From: Mariniphaga sediminis
Lineage (GTDB): Bacteria > Bacteroidota > Bacteroidia > Bacteroidales > Prolixibacteraceae
Reading direction: 5' to 3'
Assembly (NCBI RefSeq): GCF_003573545.1
Contig: NZ_QWET01000015.1
Location: 62,001 to 126,000 of the forward strand
Length of the DNA: 64,000 nt
The notes under the pieces were generated by a model. That model saw only the letters and a list, made by a program, of their open reading frames with translations. It was not told the origin of the DNA and searched no databases. Of the stretch, positions 25,361 to 34,800 are shown one piece after another. How positions within the stretch are numbered: the stretch's first letter is position 1; each line of letters begins with the position of its first letter. The position numbers and the translations under genes are program-made.

Positions 25361-26047
25361 CTAAGCATAGTATCTTTTCAATTTGTTTTCGTCTTTCCAG
25401 AACACATACTGGCCATATTCGCGAATAATCCGGGCCTTTTCGGCCAGCAGGATATACGCCTTGTCACGCAATACCTTAGACTCGTTGCCTTCGCCGACAG
25501 CGCCGTTTGAGGCAGCCAGCAATTCCGACATACTGTGTGAAAGGGCACGTGCCTGTTGAAGTTTTTCCATGTCGAAATGAATAGCTGCCAGCGGTTCCGG
25601 GTATTTTTCGCCCAAAACAGCCAAATCAATCAGGTCTTGTACCATGTCAGCATTACTTCCGCCTTCGCGGATGCGTATCACTTTCTTTCTAACATCGTCA
25701 AGATTACGGTAAGCAAATGAAAAATCATGCAAGAGTTCATCACGGAATTCAAAGGCCTGGGGCGATTGTTCTTTCCATTGGTTTTGGGCTTCCTCACGCG
25801 CCCGAAAGATACTCATCCAGTTGGCCTGGCAATAACGCAGTGCGCCACTTAGTGGCGTCAATTCGTCAATCAGCGTCACATCCAGGCCGGCAGCCGCCAA
25901 GGCGTCGCGGTCTTCGCTGGCATCAATGGCCAGGGTTTCGGTACTTGCCACAAAATCATCGATAGGAAGATTTGGCAGCTTAACATCTTTTTCCGGAACG
26001 TTTTCGATGTTCTCTTTCCATTGTTCAAAATCATCAGAGTAAGACAT
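25361..26047 (-). CDS. conserved helical protein of unknown function
   Basis: This encodes 228 residues, highly charged and almost wholly predicted helical, with no signal peptide or membrane segment, so it should be cytoplasmic. Acidic N-terminal segments (SYSDDFEQWKENIENV) precede a long helical body (REEAQNQWKEQSPQAFEFRD, LDDVRKKVIRIREGG, AYILLAEKARIIREYGQYV). I do not recognise a named domain. It has its own terminator (25299-25334) and is isolated between an IS-like remnant and a hairpin-rich spacer, so it is a single transcription unit. Its base composition looks more GC-rich than the neighbouring genes by eye, which could mean separate origin. No function is proposed. Confidence 0.7.
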   Translation of the reverse strand: MSYSDDFEQWKENIENVPEKDVKLPNLPIDDFVASTETLAIDASEDRDALAAAGLDVTLIDELTPLSGALRYCQANWMSIFRAREEAQNQWKEQSPQAFEFRDELLHDFSFAYRNLDDVRKKVIRIREGGSNADMVQDLIDLAVLGEKYPEPLAAIHFDMEKLQQARALSHSMSELLAASNGAVGEGNESKVLRDKAYILLAEKARIIREYGQYVFWKDENKLKRYYA

Positions 26048-26590
26048 AATTTGTTATTTTTGAAAAGTTAATATTGTGCCCTTCAAAAGGGCGTTATTTA
26101 TCACTGCCGGCAGGTTTTTACGGAACCTGCCGGTTTGTCGTTGGTCCTTTTTTACAGACTTGAAAAAACGGGCTGTTTGTATGGACTAAATGACACAAAC
26201 AGTCATTTTGCCGGGAAATATGCTCCGTTGATACCAATTTGCGGGTGGTTAATATCATTTTTATCTATTTGGGCCGGTTAACCAGAACCGGGGATTATAC
26301 GTGTGGCAAATTAGTAATTATGATCTTAATCTGCAATGTGTTATACAGCAGATAGGCTTTCCCCCACTCCCCGTTTGCAACGAGGGAGAGTGGGAAATAA
26401 GATTTTCCCTGTAGCTCGAATAACCTGACAGCGTCTCGCAGACCTGTCAGCGTTTAAAGGGAACAACTAACCCATGCTATTCACCCGGGTAGCTTGTCAA
26501 GCATGCTCCTGAAGCACTTTTCCCCGCCTATCCCTGATGAAAATACCGGAGACAGGCGGGGGATTTATTTTTTAGCAGCTTCCTGATGTT
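26048..26590. other. 543-bp spacer with a cluster of hairpins, no gene
   Basis: No credible gene is present. At least five inverted repeats are visible: GCCCTT/AAGGGC (26078-26092), CCGGCAGGTT/AACCTGCCGG (26107-26133), CCCACTC-CCC with GGGAGAGTGGG (about 26361-26394), CTGACAG/CTGTCAG (26425-26450) and CCCCGCCT/AGGCGGGG (26522 to about 26562). The last lies just past the end of the minus-strand FISUMP gene, but it lacks a T-run on that strand. The first would fall in the 5' leader of the 25361-26047 gene. Confidence 0.6.
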
Positions 26591-27664
26591 TTAATCCAGG
26601 CTCTCCAGAATACACCTGACACATAACGCCGATCGTTTATCTGCTGTGGACATAAAAAGTTGATTGCCTCCCAAAGACCAGTATGTAGCCCTGTAGTCAA
26701 TGAATTCATTATCAAAGGCATCATTTCTCTCGCTCGTCCAGTAATAGGCAGCCCAGGCCGGTGAATTTGAAATGTAAAGGAATCCAGTCAGGTAATCATA
26801 ATAGTAATTACCATTAGGGATGGCTGAAAAGCCGTAGAAGTCATCGCCTTTCATTGTACTCTCATCCCAAAGATAAGGGGCCATTAAACTCGATTGATAA
26901 CTTTCCGGTGGATAATTGGAAGAGGTGTATTCTCTTAAAATCTCTATATCTTCCTTCGTGGGGAGCCTCCATCCGTCGGGGCATACACCTTTAATTTTTT
27001 GTCCCATGCCGGCATAATACTGGCGGGTTGCCGCAGTATATGTATAACAGTAACCGGGCAGGGCATTACAGTATTCTTCAGAAGTTATCGGATTCGCATC
27101 ACAGGGATCGAGGTAGCACTTTACCGAATCCTCCAGCATAACCATTTCGCGGCCTGTCATTTCTTTTGTTATGGGTTCGCCGTCACTATACCTGCTTGTT
27201 CTCAGGGCATCTGCCATCCAAATCTGGTTTCCTGTTTTAACCCAGTCATAAGTGTTCCCGTCTATATCGGTTAAGGTTCCCAGGTACCCTTCATTTTTAA
27301 GCCTTTCATCGTATCCTGAACGGGCAAGAAATCCAATGCCAAATCCTTGTTCCAAAAGATCATTCAGTTCCGGAGATGTCAACTTGATGAAATCAGACAG
27401 TTCCTCCACTGCGGCTCCTGCCATGAGGATGTCATGCAGGCAAACCGGATCAATGTCAGCCAATTCAGAAACAGGAACATCGGCCTGTACCAGTTTTTCA
27501 AGAGTTGTCCCTGCCATATAGAGTTGTTGTGCGGTAACACCTTTGGCGTATAATTCCTTTGTAGATAATCCAAGCTCCAGTACCTTGGATGAATGAGGAT
27601 CGTCCTCCACACAGCCAAATGAAATAGTCGCTAAAAGGACCAGGCCTAAAAGTACTTTTTTCAT
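26591..27664 (-). CDS. FISUMP-domain lipoprotein with N-terminal decapeptide-like repeats
   Basis: This is a 357-residue surface or periplasmic lipoprotein; lipobox ISFGC (Cys about 18). Residues about 30-110 are a run of short Leu/Ala-rich units with a period near ten, such as GLSTKELYAK, GVTAQQLYMA, GTTLEKLVQA and DVPVSELADI. The C-terminal ~230 residues are a FISUMP (Fibrobacter succinogenes major paralogous) domain: DGNTYDWVKTGNQIWMADAL, CPDGWRLPTKEDIEIL and YYWTSER, ending with ALCVRCI. FISUMP domains occur in large paralogous secreted families of unknown function. Its ATG overlaps the stop of the upstream beta-barrel gene (ATGA), so the two are probably made together. Confidence 0.88.
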   Translation of the reverse strand: MKKVLLGLVLLATISFGCVEDDPHSSKVLELGLSTKELYAKGVTAQQLYMAGTTLEKLVQADVPVSELADIDPVCLHDILMAGAAVEELSDFIKLTSPELNDLLEQGFGIGFLARSGYDERLKNEGYLGTLTDIDGNTYDWVKTGNQIWMADALRTSRYSDGEPITKEMTGREMVMLEDSVKCYLDPCDANPITSEEYCNALPGYCYTYTAATRQYYAGMGQKIKGVCPDGWRLPTKEDIEILREYTSSNYPPESYQSSLMAPYLWDESTMKGDDFYGFSAIPNGNYYYDYLTGFLYISNSPAWAAYYWTSERNDAFDNEFIDYRATYWSLGGNQLFMSTADKRSALCVRCILESLD

Positions 27665-28266
27665 TTCCCCGGAATTATTGAAAGTCCAACTTCAATGCCA
27701 ATGCCCGAAATTGCCATTTTCAATTCGCGGTCCTGACTGTATCCCATATTTGCGTGTGCATATCCGACAGAGAAATCGAAAGAAACATGCTGGTTAATAA
27801 AACTTGACATACCAATGCTGGCTGCATACGCGAGCCCGCCAAAAAGATCATCCATCTCAGAACCGGTTACCTCGGAGTAACTTTTTGAAGCGAGGTACCC
27901 AACCTCGGCGCCAACAAAAGGCTTCCATTGATTCTCACCCAGATAGTATCTGCCAAACAAAGAAGCGCCATAAACGGATTCCTTTATTTCATAAAGGTCG
28001 TAGCCATTCTTCTGGAAACTCAGCGGAAGGCTTATGCCCACCGATAAATTGTCGGCAACAAAATAGCCGAATGCCGGCTCAAATTCGATGGCGGTTGTTT
28101 TTATACTTTTAAGATCATTTCCGTCATATTTGATCGTATTTTTTCCGAATGCGGCCGTCAAATCGGTGCCGGCATAGATTATAAACTTCCCTTTTTCTGT
28201 CTGTCCCAGGCTGAAAAGGGGTAACATGATCAGGATTAACCCGAAAAGAGTAAAATATTTTTTCAT
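27661..28266 (-). CDS. outer-membrane beta-barrel protein (small OmpA/OprF-like or PF13505 type)
   Basis: This encodes 201 residues from the ATG at 28266 (MKKYFTLFGLILIMLPLFSL, a good signal peptide ending near SLGQ); upstream in-frame codons to 28317 would precede the signal sequence and are less likely. The mature part has alternating amphipathic beta-strands (FIIYAGTDLTAAFGK, FEPAFGYFVADNLSVGISLP, WKPFVGAEVGYLAS, SFDFSVGYAHANMGY), as in eight-stranded outer-membrane barrels of the PF13505 type. The stop codon overlaps the start of the FISUMP lipoprotein by four bases, suggesting a coupled surface pair. Confidence 0.8.
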   Translation of the reverse strand: MKKYFTLFGLILIMLPLFSLGQTEKGKFIIYAGTDLTAAFGKNTIKYDGNDLKSIKTTAIEFEPAFGYFVADNLSVGISLPLSFQKNGYDLYEIKESVYGASLFGRYYLGENQWKPFVGAEVGYLASKSYSEVTGSEMDDLFGGLAYAASIGMSSFINQHVSFDFSVGYAHANMGYSQDRELKMAISGIGIEVGLSIIPGK

Positions 28267-28841
28267 TTGTCTGGAATTTATGGAGCTCATTTTCTGATTA
28301 GGTAAACGCTTTGTCATCCTTTGATATGCCTCAGCTTTACATCGCAGCTATGGGCCTTTTTGTACTTTTTAATTTTTGCAATTTTAAGGAAAAAGTTTCA
28401 AAATAATTGGGAATTATTTGCTGTGGAGGAATGATTATTCCCATTTCCCGGATAAACGGACTGGCGCTGGTTTTATCGCGCTTTCTGTCAGTCTGTTCGT
28501 CTGTGTTAATTTTGTTTTACTACAGCCTGGCTCAAAAGAATTAAGCCTCTTTCCTGCGGTTACGGAATGCTCTATTTTGTGGTTGTTGTCATTTCTCAAA
28601 CCGGAGCCTTTCTAAATCGGAGGTTTCCACGTTACTTCCCTCATTTTATTGCACATTCATGAAAAAGAAGAAGTGAATTTTATGAAAAAAGCAGGCTCAA
28701 ACAGTTTTTTCAGGTAACCCAATTACCTCTGAATTAATTTTCAGTTTCAGTATATTACCTTCCCAAGGTGTTCAATGGAAGGGAAAAACATGATTGAAGT
28801 CATTTATGATTTTTTTATTTAAAAAAAGTTTAATAAAATCA
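28267..28841. other. intergenic region, no gene seen
   Basis: About 575 bp separate the minus-strand barrel gene from the ROK gene. A 65-codon open frame at 28418-28615 lacks a plausible start context or recognisable protein features, and I consider it chance. The right end becomes strongly AT-rich and leads into the ROK promoter. Confidence 0.5.
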
Positions 28842-28872
28842 TTTGTAGTTAATAAAAAAAAATATAAACTTG
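28842..28872 (+). promoter_or_regulatory. Bacteroidota-type promoter of the ROK repressor gene
   Basis: TTTG at 28842-28845 and TAAACTTG at 28865-28872 match the -33 (TTTG) and -7 (TAnnTTTG, one mismatch) boxes with a 19-bp spacer, the usual spacing. Transcription would start about 30 bp before the ATG at 28907. Confidence 0.6.
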
Positions 28873-28906
28873 TACCCATCAAATAATAATTGTTACAAAA
28901 GCCTGC

Positions 28907-30118
28907 ATGGATCTATTAGTGAAAAATATCGACGATGTAAGTAATCAAAGTAGACATGACTCTCAAAAGAGAAAGATTATTTCAATACTGAATAAAGCGG
29001 AGCAGGCTTTAACGATTCCTGAATTGTGTAAAAAAGTAAGGTTAAGTATTCCAACAGGTACAAGACTTATTAATGAGCTTATTGAAGACAAGATAATTAT
29101 TGAGTCAGGAAAAAAAGAAACCGAAAATGGAAGACGCCCTTCGTTGTACAAAGTAGATAAAGATTATGCCTTTTCCATTGGTGTAATCGTTTTATTGAAA
29201 GGCCTTTCTTTTTCTGTTTACAATCTGGCCATGGAGGAAATATACTCTGTTGAACAGGAAGATTTTATTCTCGAAAATACTCAGGAATGCCTGGAAGGGG
29301 TTACCGCGTTTATTGATGAATCCATCCGGCAGTCAGGAATTAAAAGAAACAAAATTCTAGGAATTGGAATTGGCATTACCGGAAGAATCAATTCAAAAAC
29401 AGGCAATTCCTACAACTACTTTAATTTTTTGGAAAATTCTCTGGTCGAATACTTTGAAGAGAGCTTTCAGTTTTCAGCTTATATTGAAAATGATACGCAC
29501 TTGATCGGATTGGCCGAACAGGTTTTTGGGAAAGCCAAAAATGAAAAAAACGCTTTTGTCGTTAATTTAAGTCAGGGCCTGGGTATGACTATGATTACGA
29601 ACGGCGAAATTGTTTCGGGAGATGATGGTTTTGCCGGTGAATTTGGTCATATGCAAATTGTTGAATCGAACAAGTTGTGTTTGTGCGGGAAAAGAGGGTG
29701 CCTTGGTACCGAAGCATCAGGATATGCGCTGGAAGAAAGTTTTAAGGAACAAATGGAAGCCGGAGAAACTTCATTGCTGGCAATGAATGGAAATAATGAA
29801 AAGATTAGTTATAAAGAAATCCTTCATGCTGCCGGGAAAGGAGATGCCTTGTCCATTTCGCTTACATATAATATAGGGTTCAAACTTGGGAATGCATTGG
29901 GGAATATGATAAACCTGTTAAACCCGCATGTGATAATTATTGGCGGAAAGTTTGCGCCGGCAAAAGATATTTTGTCCGGGTCAATCAAGTCGGGGATGGT
30001 ACATACTGCTCTTTCATTGCCTCTTCAGTCTTGTAAACTTACCTTTAGCTCAATCGGGACAAGTGCAGCTATTAAGGGCGCTGGTGCTCTGGTATTAAGA
30101 AGAAAAAATCTTATTTAA
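28907..30118 (+). CDS. ROK family transcriptional repressor (NagC/XylR/Mlc type)
   Basis: This is a 403-residue sugar-responsive repressor. An N-terminal winged helix (about 15-70, ALTIPELCKKVRLSIPTGTR) precedes a ROK domain (about 85-400). ROK signatures present are AYIENDTHLIGLAEQVF, GFAGEFGHMQIVES, and the zinc-binding cysteines in CLCGKRGCLGTEASG. The winged helix marks it as a regulator rather than a sugar kinase. It sits at the head of the large plus-strand locus 30387-52683 and is the obvious candidate for its control. An N-acetylated amino sugar or related monosaccharide is a plausible inducer, given the AGE epimerase in the locus, but this is inference. Confidence 0.92.
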   Translation: MDLLVKNIDDVSNQSRHDSQKRKIISILNKAEQALTIPELCKKVRLSIPTGTRLINELIEDKIIIESGKKETENGRRPSLYKVDKDYAFSIGVIVLLKGLSFSVYNLAMEEIYSVEQEDFILENTQECLEGVTAFIDESIRQSGIKRNKILGIGIGITGRINSKTGNSYNYFNFLENSLVEYFEESFQFSAYIENDTHLIGLAEQVFGKAKNEKNAFVVNLSQGLGMTMITNGEIVSGDDGFAGEFGHMQIVESNKLCLCGKRGCLGTEASGYALEESFKEQMEAGETSLLAMNGNNEKISYKEILHAAGKGDALSISLTYNIGFKLGNALGNMINLLNPHVIIIGGKFAPAKDILSGSIKSGMVHTALSLPLQSCKLTFSSIGTSAAIKGAGALVLRRKNLI

Positions 30119-30181
30119 TAAATAACAATAATAATCTAAATCAAAAGGAATGAAAAAAAGTAGCGAAGAAGACTAAGAAGA

Positions 30182-30217
30182 GCCTGCCACATGGCTCCGT
30201 CAAGCTCATGGGCAGGC
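30182..30217 (+). terminator. hairpin after the ROK gene
   Basis: GCCTGCC (30182-30188) and GGCAGGC (30211-30217) form a 7-bp stem 64 bp downstream of the ROK stop codon. There is no T-run, so it is at best a weak terminator. Confidence 0.3.
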
Positions 30218-30386
30218 AAAGTAATTGCATATACATCACAAATTTACTTTAAAAAGATGATAAAATTCAGTTTTTCATAAAAAGAATTATTGATCATCTC
30301 TAAATATCTGCTACTTCCCGGGATAGCAGGTAATTCAATCTCAGTTTAGGATAAATACATACTCAATCCGAGTTTAAAATTTTTGT

Positions 30387-31517
30387 ATGATGACAAATCT
30401 GCAGAAAGCATCTCTCTTTTTTCTAAGTTTCCTCATGATAAGTATAATGGCTTGTTCTCGTGAATTAAGCCACGACGATAATGAGGAGGAGATAATTTTT
30501 AAAGAAGAATCTTCTACGGGTGAACCGGAGCATTATCAGGCGGTGCCGAATGACCTTGTGCTTATTTATGATGGTGGCGCTCACCGTAGGATTCAATGGG
30601 GTAAAGAACATTTTGCTCCTTATGTATCTGCGGAGGTTAACGGAGAAGAAAAGTGGTTGTTCGATGGATTTCTCTTTCTGGAAATCCACGATGGACGAGG
30701 CCGCGGCTTTGCCTCCGGATACCAGGCCATGGCTGCACGTAAAACCGAATGGGAAAATCTGCTGGAAAACTATTTTGCCAAAGGAAACGGCATCCATGCC
30801 TTGAACGAACAGATAGAAGAGATGCGTAAAACCGGACGGGTAACCGGAGAATTTGAGAAAAGAAAAGTTGTGTTGTGTATTCCCGAACCCATTCCTAATC
30901 AAACGGATTGGGGGCAACTGGATGGCCGGTCTCTCCAGTTTTTTAGAAAGGAAGACCGGATTGATGCCTGCAAATGGTACATTGATTTCGCCGAACAGCT
31001 TTTTCAGGATGCGAACTTTGAACATGTTGAACTGGTTGGATTTTACTGGTTGGCCGAAGAAGCCACAAACAGTAGAAACCTGGCGAAAGATGTAGCTGAC
31101 TATGTGTATGGGAAAAAATACGATTTCTACTGGATTCCCTATTTTAATTCCGATGGCTATTCGGAATGGAGAAACCTGGGGTTTAATGTACCCTATTATC
31201 AGCCCAATTATTTCTTTAGTGAGAGTATTCCTTATTCCCGCTTGCAGGAAGCCTGCGACAGGGCCCGTAAGTTTCAGATGAATATGGAAATTGAGTTTGA
31301 CGACAGGGCGTTGAAAAATAATGGATGGGGATACCGGTTAACGGATTATCTGGATGTTTATGAAAAAAACGGGGTTTTTGATTCACTAAAAGTAGCCTAT
31401 TACCAGGGGGGAGATGCTTTTTACAAGTTGTCTCAATCCGAAGAGGAGGCTGACCGGGCATTGTATCGCCGCATCATTCATTTGATAACGCAAAGAGCAG
31501 AAGAAGGCGTTGATTAA
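30387..31517 (+). CDS. DUF4855 domain lipoprotein
   Basis: This is a 376-residue lipoprotein with lipobox SIMAC (Cys about 23). It starts the mature domain with LVLIYDGGAHRRIQWGKEHF and contains FDGFLFLEIHDGRGRGFASG, VELVGFYWLAEEAT, YDFYWIPYFNSDGYSEW and QMNMEIEFDDRAL, which fit the DUF4855 family, predicted TIM-barrel proteins of unknown function found in PULs. The acidic residues in FYWLAEEA and MEIEFDD are candidate catalytic carboxylates. It is the first gene after the ROK regulator and lies 303 bp before SusC. A glycoside hydrolase-like activity is likely, but untested as far as I know. Confidence 0.8.
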   Translation: MMTNLQKASLFFLSFLMISIMACSRELSHDDNEEEIIFKEESSTGEPEHYQAVPNDLVLIYDGGAHRRIQWGKEHFAPYVSAEVNGEEKWLFDGFLFLEIHDGRGRGFASGYQAMAARKTEWENLLENYFAKGNGIHALNEQIEEMRKTGRVTGEFEKRKVVLCIPEPIPNQTDWGQLDGRSLQFFRKEDRIDACKWYIDFAEQLFQDANFEHVELVGFYWLAEEATNSRNLAKDVADYVYGKKYDFYWIPYFNSDGYSEWRNLGFNVPYYQPNYFFSESIPYSRLQEACDRARKFQMNMEIEFDDRALKNNGWGYRLTDYLDVYEKNGVFDSLKVAYYQGGDAFYKLSQSEEEADRALYRRIIHLITQRAEEGVD

Positions 31518-31820
31518 TCCATCTTCTGAAATGAAAATACTGAAGGGAAGATAAAATTCTAAAAACGGAATCGTGGACTCAACCAAAATAGTAGAAAATC
31601 TAACAGCGGATGATGGCCATAAAACCTTTAGGGAAGATAAAGAAACCACGTTCTCCTTTCGAAGGAGGGAGTTTTTACTCAAAGGAGGAAGAGATCCTTA
31701 GAGCATGGGCGAAAGACCTGAAATCTTTCAGAAATATTTTGTATTCAGAGAGTTGAAGGACTGAATATTTATAATTGAGATTCAACTTTATTCAATTTAA
31801 AAACTGTAAAAAAAAAATCA
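31518..31820. other. 303-bp spacer before the second SusC
   Basis: No gene is seen. A short inverted repeat CTCCTTTCGAAGGAG lies near 31653-31667. The right end is AT-rich and could hold a separate promoter for SusC, but I find no clean TTTG/TAnnTTTG pair. Confidence 0.4.
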
Positions 31821-34800
31821 ATGGAATGTGACAAACGATCTTTTATTTGGAAGAACAGATTTTTACAAAGTCTGTTTCTGGCACTATTCTTTTTTTTAAC
31901 CAGCGTTGCGTATGCACAGGTTAATGTAAAAGGGAAAGTGGTTGATGCAACAGGAGAAACACTGATTGGTGTGAATGTCCTGGTGAAAGATACGAACCAG
32001 GGTACCGTTACCGACGGGAGCGGGGAATTCACTCTTTCTGTACCATCTGCCAATAGTACACTGGTTTTCTCCTATGTGGGGTTTTTGGTTCAGGAGATTC
32101 CTCTGGATGGCAGGACCTACTTGAATGTTACAATGGAGCAAGACACGGAAGAGCTGGGTGAGGTCATCGTAGTAGGTTATGGTACCCAAAAGAAGGTAAG
32201 TGTTACAGGATCTGTAGCACAGATTGAAAGCAAAGATCTGTTGCAGGCTCCTTCGGGAGATATCACCTCTTTACTGGCCGGGAAATTACCGGGTCTTTCT
32301 ACCCTGCAAACTTCCGGACAACCAGGGTCTGACGGAGCCTCAATACGGGTGCGGGGAGTTTCTACATTAGGAAAAAGTTCAGCTACCCTGATTGTGGATG
32401 GAGTGCAGCGAAGTTTTGCCCAGTTGGATCCCAACGACATTGACAGGATATCCATTTTGAAGGATGCTTCTGCTGCGGCAGTTTACGGTGTTCAGGGGGC
32501 TGGTGGTGTCATTCTGGTTACAACCAAAAGAGGAACTGTACAGGCGCCAAAAATTACCTACACCGGAAAGGTTTCGTATAACCAGAATACTTTTTTTCCT
32601 GAATTCCTCGACGGGCCAGACTTCATCAAGTGGTATAACAAAGCCCTTGAGATGGACGGGAAAGATCCGGTTTTTACACAGAGCCTGTACGAGAAAGCCC
32701 TGAATGGTGATCCGGAAGGAAAAATACAAAATACCAACTGGTTTGATGAGATTATGAAGCCGGGCTCTTTCTCAACCCATCATAACATAAACGTGAACGG
32801 GGGGAATGAGTCGGTAAAATATTTCTTGTCGGCAGGTTATCTTTCGCAAGATGGTATTATTGACAACTTCGATTTCAAACGGTATAATGTGCGGTCGAAT
32901 GTGGATATAAACCTGAATCACGGATTTCGGTTGGAGCTGGATTTAGCAGCCCGGCAGGAAGATCGCAAATCGGGATATTTCAGTGTGTCTAACCAGTCTT
33001 GGAACAATCCGGTAACACTGGCATCCAAAGTATTCCCGTTTTTGCCGACTACCTACGAAGGATTGCCTACGGTAGGTCATTTTAATAAAAACAACACGTT
33101 TAACCCTGTGGTTTATAATAATGTGGGCTACAATAACTCCGTGTTGAATGTTTTGCAGTCTTCTGCAAAATTTGCCTGGGAACTTCCCTGGGTGAAAGGG
33201 CTGGAGTTTGGTATTAAAATGAGCTACGATAAAGATTATACCACGCGCCGCGCATGGGCTGCACCGGTAAAGGTAAACAGCTACGATATTGTTTCTAATA
33301 CCTACACCGAAGTATTAACGAATTTGTCTGTGACAGCGAATAACGTTGAATCTTTTACGCATGCAAACAGTCAGTTTTACCGGAGGACGTTACAGCCATC
33401 AATCAATTATGCGAATACATTTGGTAAACATGATATTTCCGGATTATTCCTGTTTGAGGAGGCGTTGCAGGAAGGTGAAAACCTGGGGGCTGTGGCCATT
33501 GATTATGATGTTACTACCCTGCATGAACTGGATATGGGGAATGATATTAAAGACAATAACGGAAAACCTAATGTCTGGGGAAACAGCAGTATATTCAAGC
33601 GCGCCGGGTTTGTAGGGAGGATCAATTACGGTTTCGACAATAAATACCTGGTTGAACTGGCAGCCCGTTACGACGGTTCTTCCCGTTTCGCCCCCGATAA
33701 CCGTTGGGGTTTCTTCCCCGCTGCATCTGCCGGATGGAGAATTTCGGAGGAACCCTTTTTCAGTGGGTTAAAGGATGTCATCGAGAACCTGAAACTTCGC
33801 GCTTCGGCCGGTGTACTGGGTAACGACCTGAATGTGGGGCAGTTTGCTTATCTGAATATGATGAGAAGAAACCCTCCAACTATTTATATTGGCGATAAAG
33901 AGTATATCTCAGTATATACTGCCGGAGAGGTAAACAGGGATATCACCTGGGAAAAAACGGCCACTTACAACCTCGGTTTCGAAATGATGTTTAACAGAGG
34001 GATATTCGGAATAGAGTTTGACTACTTTTACAAACACACCCGCGATATCCTGATTAGTGGTGCCAGCCTGTTTCCCTGGTCTCTGGGAGGAAACTACCCG
34101 GGAACCGTGAATGGAGGCGAAGTGGCAAACCGGGGTCTGGAACTGGTATTGAGCCATAATAATAAAGTGGGTCAGGTGCATTATAATATTAAAGGTAATT
34201 TGGGGTGGTCCAGGAATAAAGTCCTGAAAATGAATGAGAGCCCGAATACACCGGCGTATCAAAAACGTACCGGAAGAAAACTGGGTGAAAAAATGGGATT
34301 TATTGCGGAAGGCCTTTACGAAAGCGAAGCCCAGATCATGAATACGCCTACGTTAAGCCACCTTCAGAAGATTAGCCAGATCAGGCCAGGGGATATTATC
34401 TACAAAGATTTGAACGGAGATGGTAAAGTGGAGAGTTCTCAGGATTATACTTTCCTCGGAAACAGTAGCTTCCCTGAATTGATGTACGGCCTCAATATGG
34501 GCGCTTCATGGAAGAATTTTGACGCATCCGTCTTTTTCCAGGGTGCTGCAATCCGCGACATCTTTTTAAGTGGGGTTTACGGCAATGGTCATGTAGATGC
34601 TACTATCTATACCCGTCCTTTCCATGGGAACGGTAATTCACCCAGGTTCCTGATAGAAGACAGCTGGACTCCTGAAAACATGGATTCTGAGTTTGCCCGT
34701 CTTACTACTGTTGCCGCAGAGGTGGGTAATGCTAACGGGTGGGCTTCCTCCTGGTGGATGCGTGATGCCAGTTATCTTCGGTTAAAAAATGCCCAGATAG

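Noticed and set aside
26522-26562. Intrinsic terminator for the FISUMP gene on the minus strand
   Set aside because: The stem is good, but the bases after it on the minus strand are AAAAGTG, with no T-run; it is kept only as one of the hairpins in the spacer.
28418-28615. A 65-codon plus-strand open frame in the spacer before the ROK gene
   Set aside because: No start context, no signal or domain, and unlike neighbouring genes; most likely chance.
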